Source: Chlorokybus atmophyticus | Lineage: Eukaryota; Streptophyta; Chlorokybophyceae; Chlorokybales; Chlorokybaceae | NCBI GenBank assembly: GCA_009103225.1 | Contig: RHPI01002438.1 | Coordinates: 366,750 to 430,749 of the forward strand | Reading direction: 5' to 3' | DNA: 64,000 nucleotides | In this document: positions 1-10,308 of the stretch, piece by piece | Layout: every line of letters starts with the position of its first letter | Position numbering within the stretch: position 1 is the first letter of the stretch | Position numbers and translations under genes: made by a program | Notes under the pieces: model-generated | Told to the model about the DNA's origin: nothing | The model's database searches: none | What the model saw: only the letters and a program-made list of their open reading frames with translations

Positions 1-1613
1 AACAAGGCCACAACTGTGCGCACAGCTCCAGCAACTTCTGACTTGAGCGTCAATGGAAAGATGATGGACAGCTTGCTGTAGTCGTCGAGGAATGTAGCAA
101 AGTACCTGGCCCCTCCCTTCGCCACAATGCGCATAGGGCCACAGACATCCATGTGCACAAGCTCGCAAGGATGCTGACTGCTAGAAGAGGATGATGGGAA
201 TGGCATAGCATGCTGCTTTGCAACCAGGCATGGTTCACAAAGTGCACCTGATGCATTCTTGAGTTCTTCTGTGCTGAGATGGATGCCCTTGACCATCTTC
301 TCAGCGACAAGGCGAGTGAGGTTGACGTAGCTGAGATGCCCGAACCTTCGATGCCACAATGTTGGCGACTCCTTGTCCTTCACCACCATGGCTTGAATGT
401 CAATGTTCTTAGGGGGCTGCTCCACGTGGTAGAGCCCTCCCGGATCAGCGATTCCAACCATGTGCACGACCCCATCAAGGATGACTGAGCAGCCACCCTT
501 CCGAAATAGGATCTCCGCGCCTAAGCGCTCCGCAACCCTCACAGAGAATAGACTCGCAATAGCCTTAGGAACATGCAGGACGTTGCGTAACAACACCTCG
601 CGTAGTGTGTTACCAACCTTGCACTGGAGTCGTACGTTGCCAACTCCCTCAGCCACCAGTACTTCGCCACCGAAGCCCGCCACCTTGATTGTGGACGTCA
701 GCTTCCTGTAGCCCTCCATCACCTCCTTGTTTGGTGTGAGATGACGATCGCAGCCAGAGTCCACCACCCAGAAAGCTGTGCCCGCCCTCGAACTGGATGC
801 AGTGAAGGCGACATGTTTCTCCTTGTGTTGGTGCTCGTTGCCGCTGTTGCTGGTGCTTGCTCTAGGTTGCCCCTGTTGTTTCTTCCTACAGTCCTTCACA
901 ATGTGCCCCTTCCAACCACACCAGTGGCATGTGAGGTCTTTGTGACGAGGATTGCCTGGCTTGTTGCCCTTGTACTTCTCTTCATGGTTGCTCTTCTTTG
1001 CGTGCTTGCCGGTGTAGAAGGCGACGGCATCCGCTTGCTCGTCCTTCTTCACAACCCTCTGCTCCACGGTGAGCAGCTTCGGTAGCACATCGTCCAACGT
1101 CAACTCCGATGATGACGTCTCCAGCAGGGTTGCGACGACCTCGTACTCTGCTGGTAGCCCTGCAACAATGGCCAGCACTACCTCCGTCTCCCCCATGTTG
1201 TGGCCGACGTTGATGAGGTCCGCCCACAGCTCTCTCGCGCGCGCAACATACTTTGTGATGGGTTCTGCTGCCTCCTTCCTGAGTGCGCTGAGCTGCTTGC
1301 GTAGATGCAACTTTCTGGCATTGTTCTTGGCTCTGAAAACGGCTGATAGCTTTTCCCAAGCTTGTCTACCATCTTCACATGCAGTGAGCATGGGAAAGTG
1401 ATGCGGTTTACTGTTCAACACAAGCAAAGAATGTGCTTCTGCTGAATGCTCTGACCACACAGTGTTCGCTCCTGGTGTTGGTGGTGGTGCCTTCGGATCA
1501 ACGTACTTCCACACCTTCTTGTGGATGAGCAAGGCCTTCATCTCCACGCACCATGTGTTGTAGTTGTCGGTGTCCAGCTTTGCAATCTGCCCCTTGTCGT
1601 AGGTCGCCTCCAT
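1..1613 (-). CDS. Ty1/copia gag-pol polyprotein, 5' part (runs off the window)
   Basis: The polyprotein of a copia-type LTR retrotransposon, read right to left. The ATG at 1613-1611 opens a frame that can be followed to the window edge. Domains in order: a UBN2-like gag (residues about 1-230, with the WCVEMKALL and LTACEDGRQAWEKL segments), a CCHC zinc knuckle (CHWCGWKGHIVKDC, about position 900-945), a retropepsin-like protease with DSGCDRHLT near 760-740 (usual copia form DSGA or DSGC), the GAG-pre-integrase region with LWHRRFGHL, and the start of the integrase core (CELVHMDVCGPM, near 165-130). I checked that the start, protease and integrase motifs share one frame. The reverse transcriptase lies beyond base 1. 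The frame looks intact here, so this is a younger element than the others in the window. Confidence 0.85.
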   Translation of the reverse strand, partial: MEATYDKGQIAKLDTDNYNTWCVEMKALLIHKKVWKYVDPKAPPPTPGANTVWSEHSAEAHSLLVLNSKPHHFPMLTACEDGRQAWEKLSAVFRAKNNARKLHLRKQLSALRKEAAEPITKYVARARELWADLINVGHNMGETEVVLAIVAGLPAEYEVVATLLETSSSELTLDDVLPKLLTVEQRVVKKDEQADAVAFYTGKHAKKSNHEEKYKGNKPGNPRHKDLTCHWCGWKGHIVKDCRKKQQGQPRASTSNSGNEHQHKEKHVAFTASSSRAGTAFWVVDSGCDRHLTPNKEVMEGYRKLTSTIKVAGFGGEVLVAEGVGNVRLQCKVGNTLREVLLRNVLHVPKAIASLFSVRVAERLGAEILFRKGGCSVILDGVVHMVGIADPGGLYHVEQPPKNIDIQAMVVKDKESPTLWHRRFGHLSYVNLTRLVAEKMVKGIHLSTEELKNASGALCEPCLVAKQHAMPFPSSSSSSQHPCELVHMDVCGPMRIVAKGGARYFATFLDDYSKLSIIFPLTLKSEVAGAVRTVVAL

Positions 1614-1651
1614 CTTTGTCGTGCCTGCCTTTTCTTGCAGTTGACACCCAA

Positions 1652-1664
1652 GGCTCTGCTACCA
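1652..1664 (-). other. Copia primer-binding site
   Basis: Read on the minus strand, TGGTAGCAGAGCC follows the LTR. It differs by one base from the plant copia primer site TGGTATCAGAGC, which pairs with the 3' end of initiator methionine tRNA. It lies between the LTR and the gag ATG, as expected for minus-strand priming. Confidence 0.75.
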
Positions 1665-1666
1665 AC

Positions 1667-2165
1667 AAGCTACCGTAGTGTAGAACTACTATGCACACAA
1701 GCTAGTCTCACACTCCTCAAGCATAGTGTGGGCCCATAACCTGTTGAAGGACTAGCATGCACATGTAGCTGAGGCAAGCATGGATGCACAGAGACAGAGC
1801 TACCGCCACCAGAGCATACACAGGTCACATCACATTCATCTATTACAAGTTGTCCGCTGGTTCTTATACCAGCCAGTTACACACACGTCTACGTTTGCAA
1901 GCACTGCGTAAGCTATACTCAGCCTTTTGACGCGCTCTAAGTTGTGTTGTCTTCCTTACAACCAGAGCTTTCCAACAAGCTCTTACACGCCTAATATGAG
2001 TAAGTATACGCGGAGATACGAAGCAGTTAGTAAGGCTCCAGTCTGGAGTCCGGAGTCTGGTCCGACGATGCCATCTTGCTAAGTCCGGACCTAGTGCTCG
2101 TCCTTACGACCTTCTACTCCTGTGTGGAGGGTCGATGCTGATCGTATGTAGGAATACTCTCAACA
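1667..2165 (-). repeat. 5' LTR of the copia element
   Basis: The LTR starts on the minus strand at 2165 with TGTTGAGAGTATTCC, a typical copia LTR opening, and ends just before the primer site. A TATA-like GGTATAAGAACC lies near 1876-1865. Length is about 500 bp. The inner end is approximate because no clean CA was seen. The solo LTR at 32,192-32,655 opens with the related TGTTAAGAATATTC. The 3' LTR and target duplication lie outside the window. Confidence 0.7.
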
Positions 2166-2560
2166 CTAGCTGCTGGTCAATAACGCGCGCGGGTTGGTAT
2201 GTTGGTAGGCCGGGTGAGGGTTTCGATGTAGGCATGCCCGATAAAGGCTGGTATGCGCGGACAATAGGCATGACAGATGCCGGGTCGAGGAGAATCGAGG
2301 GTCACGCTGTCTCAGACAACTGCAAGGAAAGACATGCCCGCTAGCTATGCTACTGCAACATGCTGAAACATGTAGCAAAAGCAAAAGATTACTCAGCTCT
2401 TATGGCGACAAGTGCTTTGTGGAGCTGCCCCGCTGCTGCTGAGTAATACAGACAGGTGGAGTCGGTGTCCTCCTTGGTGTACATGCTGTGCTGTAGGACA
2501 CACAGTCAACAAGCCACCCCCCCTGAGCTTCTGGGGAGGTTCTAGCTCCAGGGCTCAGCT
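2166..2560. other. Intergenic, LTR-derived scraps
   Basis: No gene is visible. Short stretches near 2,226-2,290 and 2,420-2,515 resemble parts of the LTR-like relic at 49,330-50,113 (shared words such as gtgtcctcctt and caagccac), so this is probably old LTR sequence. Confidence 0.4.
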
Positions 2561-3815
2561 GCTAACGCAAGTGAGGAGGGCCGTTGGCGCGGCAATCGTC
2601 GCACCAATACTCCTCCATGGGTATTGCGTCCAGTGGGGGCTCCAGACAGTGGCAATGCAGGCCGTTGTTACAGCCATCGCAAAGCATCATAAGTGCATCG
2701 TCGTCGGCACTGCCGCGTCACAGCGTATGCTGCGGGCGGGGCGAGGGTGCTGGATGCGCCGAAAGCCAACTATGTAAGGGAGGTGACATGGCGCGCAGTT
2801 CACCATGTTGTCTTTCAACCTCTCTCCGTCTTGACCGAGGGGGTCCAGCACCCCTGTGGGGTACACCTTGAGTACCTTGTTACAGGTGCAGCTCACGGAG
2901 GTGTCGAGCGTGTCCTTTATAGCTGCCATGCGGTATGCAAAATCCCCTGCTTGAAACCGCCGTTGGCGCTCCTTGTAGAAGCTGCTGCGCAAGCGCTCGT
3001 AGCGCAAAGTGTCGTGGTGCTACGCGATGCGTAGGTTGTTGAAGGCCATAAGGACGGTGCGCTCGACATTACCAAACGCGCCGCGCAAACAGCGCGGCGC
3101 GTGTGGTAAAGTCGTGGTGCATCAAGTCATGATTGTTGAGGTTGTTCACCACACGATCTACTTCCTGCTGTGCACAAAAGGGAAGCAATGGCGGACGGCC
3201 GAATAGCAGGTAGTATGGGCTGTACTCGCGCAGAGCCGCCTGCTTTGACAATTGGTATTCAAGGGCCACCCACGGAAAGTGGTCGTCCCAGGTGTTCTTC
3301 TCATACCCCAGCACGTACTTGCGGAGTGCCTTTTTGATGGTCTGCACTGTACGCTTGGCGAGATCGTCGGCTTGGGGGTGGTCATGCGAAGTACGGCGAT
3401 GATCAATGTAGCATATCTAAAAAAGGGTGTTGAACTCCCCTGTGAACTCAGTGCCTTGATCGGTGATGACCTCAGCGCAGCTGCCGAACCGACTGAGGAC
3501 ATGGGAGAGGAAGGCTTGAGACACCCCCCTGCTGCTCTTGTCGGGTAGTAACACCAGCTCCACCCATTTGGAGAAGTGCTCGATTTTGACCAGAATGTAG
3601 CGGTTGCCACGTGCCGAGGGGGAGTACGCTGGCATATCATACTTGTTCGGAACTGTGTATACTGGAGTTCCGGCATCTTGATGTCCTCGCGATACAGGAT
3701 GCTCACTTCCAGAGAATGCTGGGTGCAATTCGCTCTGTTCCCCATGATTACACGGATGACATCCTGCCAACGCGAATAAATGCACTGGCACATGGACAAT
3801 GACGTAAGCAATCAA
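2561..3815 (-). pseudogene. Ty3/gypsy integrase relic with C-terminal PHD finger
   Basis: The 3' end of a gypsy pol, read right to left and broken by frameshifts and stops. Seen in order: integrase core with EHFSKWVELV and FGSCAEVITDQGTEFTG (near 3,580-3,430), then KALRKYVLGY, ALREYSPYYLLFGRPPLLPF and FYKERQRRFQAGDFAYRM, matching the integrase at 33-34 kb. After the usual C-terminal linker comes a PHD-like segment (about 2,745-2,590): two Cys, then LMMLCDGCNNGLHCHCLEPP and YWCDDC. The pattern fits the Cys4-His-Cys3 PHD spacing with the CDGC...LH.HCL core. A one- or two-base deletion near 2,720 breaks its first Cys pair. PHD fingers read histone tails, so here it could guide integration as chromodomains do in chromoviruses (inference). 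Confidence 0.75.
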
Positions 3816-4040
3816 CTTGCAATTAGATTAGGTCGTACCTGCTGGCCGCATGTGATGTGCAACATTGACATGAGATGCAACACTCGTTTGCGATGGCGTG
3901 GCTGGGTGCAGTTATTCAGCAGCGTAGTTTCATGCATGATGTGTTTAAGTGTGATGGACAGCATCATCTGAAGCAGGCAAGCTTGGTAATCAGACAGTCT
4001 GTTGATGAAGTACACCAACTCAGGAAGATTACTCTTGTAC

Positions 4041-4480
4041 CTGACAGCATGTGCGAGGATGCAGCAGCAATAACAGCGTCAGCTTCTTCAAGTTCATCGG
4101 GTTCGAGAAGATCACGGTATTGCGGTTCAACAGCTTTAGGAGTGCCCATCCACATCCTTGTGCCATGGTACTCATGGTTTTTGGCCCTAGTGATGTGCTT
4201 GTGTGTGAACACTTTGCTCCATTGGCAATCTTCGCAAAAACACCTGCGATTGTAGCACATGCTACAAAGATGTTTAGTCAACTATTATCCTGGCATACAA
4301 CCACCAAACTATCTAGAGCCCTGACCTGATACCGCCGTCTTCGCCGCCGCTCTAGCATCGCTGTTGTATAATTAGGGTTTAGATTGTCAATCCTAAACTG
4401 AAAGCTAGATCCAGTATAAGCCGCGGCTTCAATCCGGATGTGCTCCGTAATTTGCGTACGTGCTCCAGTTTTTCTTCCGT
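4041..4480 (-). CDS. Unrecognised Cys/His-rich protein, partial model
   Basis: Two minus-strand segments join in phase: one ending ...ERRRRRRYQ at 4326, then 4281-4041 beginning LTKHLCSMCYNRRCFC and ending at a consensus donor (TCAG/GTACAAG). The second segment has CxxC, CxC and CxxC groups followed by HKH and H, which suggests a metal-binding domain, then an acidic stretch LLEPDELEEAD. The implied intron is only 44 bp and the start is not resolved. It overlaps the opposite-strand zinc-finger exon, so one of the two may be false. I do not recognise a family. Confidence 0.28.
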
Positions 4481-4529
4481 GAAGTGCATCAGCTACTAGG
4501 GTTTGAATGGTAGGTTGCGTGGCGGCAGT

Positions 4530-6201
4530 ATGCGCGGCGTCAAGGTGTGCTGTTTCTGCAGAGCATACTTGGTTAGAAACGGCAACTTGAAACGGCTGCA
4601 ACAGCATGAAGAGAAGTGCAAGCTGTACAGTGAGCAGTATGGCTTCTATGAAGCCTGCTGGCACCATAATGCCCGGGGAGATAATGTGAGGCAGTGCAGG
4701 CTTCTAGCAAAATGCATCAAGCAAGACTTCTTTGTCGAGGAATGCACTTGCCTGCAAGGCTCGCTCTCCAAGTTTGAGTGGGACGGCGAGCCCATGGATC
4801 GCCTGCCTTGGGCCGGTCCTGGAGCATATTCGGATGGGCAGGAGTGTGATGTGGTGCGACGTCAGCTCGCGCGCAACGGTCGCGGCAAGTCCACAGTCCA
4901 AGATGATCACAACAACAAAGTGAGTTGAACTGTCATGTCCTGGCGCATAAACAGCGCTCTTATACGTAAGCAACTCACTCTTCAATGTTGAAGGGGAATG
5001 TAGCAGTATTTGACGCAGTTGACGATACCGCGATAATAACTGCGTGGCGAAAGGAGATTGTTGATGAGGGGCAGTCTTTGGTAGCAAGCCGCGTCGTGGT
5101 ATACTGGCCTGGAATGAGCACCTGGTATGCAGGCCGCATCATCACTTTCAATGCCAACACAGGTACATGTGTCCAAATAATGCAGAGTATGTGATGTACG
5201 TGCGCGTGTTCACGCAAGCACTGGCTCAGTAAAACATGTGGCTCAGGAAAACATACCATCAAGCACGACGATTACGATGAGGACCCGGGGCTGCACCGCA
5301 TCTTGTTGAAAAACTGAAACATCGCAGCTGTGCGTGAGGGTTACAACATGCAAGATGTCGTTGCAGTGATGGTTCGAGTTGGTGGTCAAAGCTGTCCGAG
5401 ACTGCAAGACTTGCCTGGTCGCGAGCTCAATCGTTGGCCCAGGCCACCACCCCTTCTCGTAACTCGCACATCATGCGACTCAAGTGGTAGACGTTACAGG
5501 CCACGCGCATTGGACCTCTTTTGTGGTGCCGGTGGCGTTGCTATGGGTCTGTGCAGGGCTGGGTATGATGTTGAGGGTATAGACAATAAGCCACAGCCGG
5601 CATACCCATTCAAGTTCTGCCAGATGGATGCAATGGACGCTGACCTGTCAGCATACGATACAGTGTGGGCAAGTCCTCCATGCCAAGCTCTTAGTGGAGC
5701 CATTCCCACGACACAACGGTCCGCATACGGATATCGATGGGATCACGTCAACCTGATTGACCCCATAAGAGCCAAGTTGCAGTCAAGCGGCAAGGCATGG
5801 GTGATAGAGAATGTCGCAGGCGCGTCAGGATACATGACAACTCACCTGAAGCTGTGTGGCAGCATGTTCAAGTTGGATGTGTATCGCCATCGCATCCTCG
5901 AGACAAACCCTCCAGCGCGCTCAGACTTTAAATGCAACCACACCGGTTCTGCACTTGGAGAGCTGACCACCCACCCGGAGCAGCGCCGGCAGTTGCTACC
6001 TGGGGAGAGGCAAATTTACCCGGTATACGGCCAAGCATCTTGCCGTGGTACGATTGCAGGGTGGCAGTCTGCCATGCAGGTGAAGTGAATGGATGCGGAA
6101 TCGAAATCAAGAATGCTATTCCACCTACTTACTCTGAACATGTAGGCAGGCTGTTGCTGGAAGCGATAGGTTTTAATGTCGATTACCCTCCTTTTTACTG
6201 A
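4530..6201 (+). pseudogene. Zinc finger-Tudor-like-C5 cytosine methyltransferase ORF (phage-type), broken
   Basis: Exons: 4530-4919 holds a C2H2-like finger (CCFCRAYLVRNGNLKRL...H....C); 4994-5162 and 5247-5317 encode a Tudor/PWWP-like strand set (VVVYWPGMSTWYAGRI then GKHTIKHDDYDED). These splice in phase. An in-frame TGA at about 5315 separates them from the methyltransferase, which keeps the same frame. The enzyme has motif I ALDLFCGAGGVAMGL, motif IV WASPPCQALS with the catalytic Cys, motif VI WVIENVAGA, LCGSMF, the RHR motif YRHRILETN, and motif X AIPPTYSEHVG. Motif X sits in another frame, so a frameshift lies near 6,075-6,085. Size and motif wording resemble bacteriophage/bacterial Dcm enzymes rather than plant MET1, CMT or DRM. 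It would make 5-methylcytosine in DNA if intact. Probably carried by a mobile element; its host element is not identified. Confidence 0.75.
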
Positions 6202-6358
6202 GACACGTAGAGTACTTTGCAGTTGTAAGCTCTCTTGATTGCCACAGAGGTCTCATTTGTCATCACACCTGCAGAATGGTAAGGTTTCACTGAGGTTGCC
6301 GCTGCTAATGCTCTTTGTGCTCGCGCCGCTGCTTCCGCTGCTCCTTCTCCTGCTGGCA

Positions 6359-9018
6359 CTATTGTTTCCGCTGCTGCTGCTTCTGCTCACGCTCCTGAAA
6401 GAGTTGCTGCTTCAGCTGCTCCTGCTGCTCGAGTGTTGGCTGCTGGCCTATCACTGCTCGCTCACGCTCATGTTGACGTTTCTTTGCCATTTTTTTGCTT
6501 TGCCGCCGATCATCAATGTGTTCGCGTTTTTGCAACTTTAACATCTCCATGGGGTTTGCTTTGCGTGCGGAAAAATTGTCATGATTGAGATGGTGCTTTT
6601 GCAAAGTCTCATTTAGCTCGTTTTCGTTTTGCTTGCAAGTGCGCACAAGCTCGTTGAACTGGTCCTCCCGCCAATCCTGGTTCAAAGGACCCTTCACAAC
6701 GCAATTGCGCACTCCTTTCCTAAGCCCCTTGAGAAAAAGCTGTAGTTTAAGGGCATCATCCACCTGCAGCGCTGTCGCGTTGGCAACCATACACAGATGT
6801 TTGAACTGCGCGTGAAACTCCTCCACTTTGCGACCTGCCGCAGATGGCGCAGCTTCTTAAAAGCGCCGGCAGGGGTGTTATTCATTTGCGCAGGAGCTCG
6901 ACTGCGAGTACGACGGCGTTTGCGCTTCTTGCTTGTGGTGGCACGACGAGGAACACCAGAGGAAAGACTAGTAGTTGATGTGCCAGATTTATTAGCAGAG
7001 CTCTCATTGCCCTGCATTGCATCAAGCTCGGTGCCACATTGCGCAACTCCACACTTGCTCCTGCACGCAGACAGCATGACAGTGCTCACCTGTCCATCAG
7101 TTGGGCTCATAGGTTCCGCCTGATTCTGGACTTCCACCTCAACCTCTTGGTTGACCTCTGCCTGCTTGGCCTTGGCCTCAGCCTGCTCCAGCCTGGCCCT
7201 GGCTTCAGTCTCAACCTGCTCCTGCCTGGCCCTAGCTTCAGTCTCAGCCTGCTCCTGTCTGGCCTTGGCCTCATCCTGCTCCTACCTGGCCCTGGCTTCA
7301 GTCTCAGCCTGCTCCTTCCTGGCCTTGGCTTCAGCATCAGCCTTTGTCTTTGCCTCGCTCGCCTGCCTGGCCTTGGCCTCAGCCTGCTCCTGCCTGGCCC
7401 TGGCTTCAGTCTCAGCCTGCTCCTGCCTGGCCTTGGCTTCAGCACCAGCCTTGGTCTTCACCTCACCCGCCTGCCTGGCCTTGGCCTCAGCCTGCTCCTA
7501 CCTGGCCTTGGCCTGTGCTTGCTGCTTCAAGCTGGCCTCGACCTTCTTCATGCACTTTGGACCCATCCTCAGCTTTGGCTTTTGGACTTTTGCGCTTGCC
7601 TGGGTCTCAACCTTGCCTTCTCCCTTGGCCTTGGCCTCAGCCTCTTGCACACACACAGCTTGCGATTGCACAGGGGGTCTACTTGAAGATGTAGGCGCCT
7701 GGAGTGGCGCCAATTTGGCACTAGGTGCTGATAGCGGAGGACCATCAGGGTACAGGCAGCGCAGGACTTCTGGTGGCATATCACGAAGCTGCCATGAGAG
7801 CCTACCACTCGCATCGCCATGAGACATGTAATGCGCGCAGGCCTTGCTCGCGTCTGTATTGCCAATAATCACATGGCCAGCCACTTCTGAACATCCTCGC
7901 CGATCAGCACCACAAGCTTGATATACTGCAGCTTTCCTTTGTCATAAGGTTGATAATACCTCCCGTCATCCCCTTTGCTGAGTACCCCCTTGTCCTCCGC
8001 TTCTAGGATGTACTTGCAGTCACCAACCTCGTTGAGCTGCACGGTGCCAATGCGAATGCCTAGTGTGTGCGCCAGCAGCGCCAATTGCAGTTGATCCGCA
8101 TAAACACCCTCATGACCGATCACTTTCTGCAGAGCAACAACAGCTGCATCACCTTCATCTTTTCCATCGAGAACCATTGTTACCCGGCATTTCTTGGCGG
8201 CCTTCTTATAGTCCTCGCCCATGTCACCAGAGGCCCCGTAGTTACGATACGTCCGTAATCAACGAACGTTGACCTGGTCAGCACACATCTTGCGCAACTT
8301 GGCATCTTGATCTCTCGTATGCAGCTCTTTGCCGTTGTCCAGCACGATGCTTTGCCAGAAAGCCTCGTTGTCGACTGCGCCCACGCGTTCCAGGCACGCA
8401 GCGTTGACGGGAGGGTGCGACTGGGCAATGCAAGAGTAGAAGCAGTTGCCATCAGCATAGGCGTCAAAGAGCCGCAGCTTTGTCTCATGCAGCAGCAGCC
8501 CAATCAGCTCCGCCTCATCGCCCGGTTGTGGAGGAGGTAGACCAGACTCCCAACGACCACCAGCAGATGCATGACCCGTTGATGTGCCCACTTCCGCTTC
8601 AGGTTCTCCTACAAAGTCCCCAAGGTCAATACTCGCAGCTGCTGCCTGCTTGTCACACAGCTTGCTGAGCTGCCGCCGCAAGAACTGATCCAACTTGACT
8701 CTCCATTCATACGAGAGGGCCAGCAAATCAGCTTTCTCCAACCGCTGCTTGTATTTAACCACCAGCTCTTCCCATGTAGGGCAATCTTCCTTTTCCTCTC
8801 TCCATACTTTTGCATAACCTACGCAAAGGGCCTTGAAATCATTGAAAACCTTTTCGTCGGTCTTGTTTGCCCGGATCTGCGGCTTCTTCACCTCTTTTTT
8901 CTTCACCTGGTTGCAATGACCGGTATGAGCACGAGTTGGTGTGAGAAAGTTTACACATTCCAAGAGTACCTGCACGCTGCTGCTGACCACTTGGCAAGAC
9001 CTTCTGCTTTGGTGCCAT
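6359..9018 (-). pseudogene. OTU cysteine protease-coiled coil-gag-like ORF, decayed
   Basis: Read right to left from an ATG at 9018. After a basic N-terminus comes an OTU deubiquitinase domain (about 8,480-7,900): DGNCFYSCI carries the catalytic Asp and Cys, and GHEGVYADQLQLALLAHTL matches the family's middle block. Then a Lys/Ala/Glu/Gln coiled-coil repeat (7,560-7,140), a basic nuclear-signal-like KKRKRRRTRSR (near 6,920), and a retrotransposon gag-like capsid segment (VEEFHAQFKHLC...LKLQLFLKGLRKGVRN, 6,826-6,600), ending in a Gln-rich tail. The frame is broken by TGA at 8261-8259, TAG at 7500-7498 and 7284-7282, and frameshifts near 7,870 and 6,850. OTU domains are known in some retroelements (for example Dualen/RandI). 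No reverse transcriptase follows here. Confidence 0.65.
7140..7560 (-). repeat. Coding tandem repeat (EAKARQEQAETEARARQEQ type)
   Basis: About 30-bp units repeat with small changes and encode a charged, helical Glu/Ala/Lys/Arg/Gln chain inside the OTU-gag ORF. The reverse reading gives Leu/Ala/Ser-rich shadow frames that are not real. In two units a Gln codon CAG is changed to TAG (7500-7498, 7284-7282). Confidence 0.8.
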
Positions 9019-9100
9019 TATGAACAACCTGTGTCGACACACACATAGAAACTTACAAGCAGACACGAAGTGATTAAGTGAGCCAAGTTTGGAACTGAGC

Positions 9101-9340
9101 AAGCAGGGGCCTTACGCACGAGGCTGCCCCATGAGGTCAGCATGAACAGAGGCGTGAATTGACAACATGCAAGAATATGTTTGCTTGAGGTCAGCATGAG
9201 CATGCAGGGGCCTTACGCACGAGGCTGCCCCATGAGGTCAGCATGAACAGAGGCGTAAAAACGACAACATGCAAGACAAAATTTGCTGCAACATAGCCTG
9301 AGCATGCAGGGGCCTTACGCACGAGGCTGCCCCCTACGAT
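9101..9340 (+). repeat. Three tandem units (about 101 bp) with a 23-bp core
   Basis: The core GGCCTTACGCACGAGG followed by CTGCCCC occurs at 9108-9130, 9209-9231 and 9311-9333. Flanks such as gtcagcatga and gacaacatgcaag also repeat. The same core occurs reverse-complemented at 11.7-11.9 kb. Confidence 0.9.
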
Positions 9341-10308
9341 CAGCATGAGCAAGAATGGGCCTTGAGAGCGGTCAGCAAAACAAGCGCAAACAAAGAGGAG
9401 CGCGGCATGCACTACACCTGGCTTGCGAATTCTTCAAACCCTACCAAGCTGCCTTTGAAGCTGCAAGAGATCTACACAAAGCGGTTGGAGCACTGATGCG
9501 AAAAGGCTTGCAATACACCACCACAGCAACCACACCGCCTCCCGCTCACACCGCCGCCACCGCCGCCTCTGACCACGTCACACAAGAAATGCTGCACTAC
9601 TGCAGGTGCTCAACTCAAAACCCTACAACCGTGCACTATTCATTGAAGCAACCCTGTACCGCGCGTCAGGCGGCGCTGTACTGGGCAAGGGTCATTGAAT
9701 GATGTATTGCAAATTGGGTGCAATCGATCCATCTGTAAAAATGCATGTAGAGGGTATGGATTGCACCAGGTAGTCATATATGCAGCAACCAGGTATAGGC
9801 CGTCACTATAGAACAACTACATGGAAACAAAGACAGTAGTTGCACATGTGAAGGTTGTGTAATTGTGTGCGTGATACAAGTGCACATACAATTCCAGCAC
9901 TTGCACTAGACCAGCCCCCCAGCTGTAGTTGTTATGGTTGTGCCTGGTGTTGCTGGTTAATGTGATGGCTGGTGCATGGTGTGTGTTGATTGGGGGCGCC
10001 GCCATTTTCCTTATACAATGTAGCGTGCATATGCGCATGCATTAGACATGTAACAGACTGCGCATGTAAGCATGTTGCGTACAGAGAACGCAAGACATGC
10101 GTGCGATGGAGTACCCCGTACGCACAGACAGCAGCCGCTATAACAGCAGGTTCTCATTGCAGGCAGGCAGGAAGCACATGTATACAACGCCACTGGCCTA
10201 TTGGAACTGGTCTTATGGCCCACTAATCGAGCAGCTAGGGGCCTACTGGAACCTCAACATCAAGACATTGATAGAGCAGCTATGTACAAGGTGAAAGCTG
10301 TTGCTGAC
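9341..10308. other. No gene supported
   Basis: A 115-codon open frame on the plus strand (9,355-9,702) has no recognisable domain and an unremarkable composition, so I do not call it. The rest has scattered short frames only. Confidence 0.4.

Noticed and set aside
7039-7822. Long plus-strand Leu/Ala/Ser-rich open frames
   Set aside because: They are reverse-strand shadows of the Glu/Ala/Lys/Gln coding repeat, which has the sensible protein and the correct neighbours.
7282-8261. Alternative genetic code (TAG or TGA read as amino acid)
   Set aside because: Ribokinase, the fusion gene, the ankyrin gene and the synthetase read through with standard code; stops cluster in mobile elements with other decay signs.
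9101-9340. CRISPR array
   Set aside because: Three units with repeated spacers and long imperfect unit similarity, in a eukaryotic nuclear setting; a minisatellite explains it.
9355-9702. 115-codon open frame after the first 23-bp-core array
   Set aside because: No domain, no splice support and no similarity to anything else in the window.
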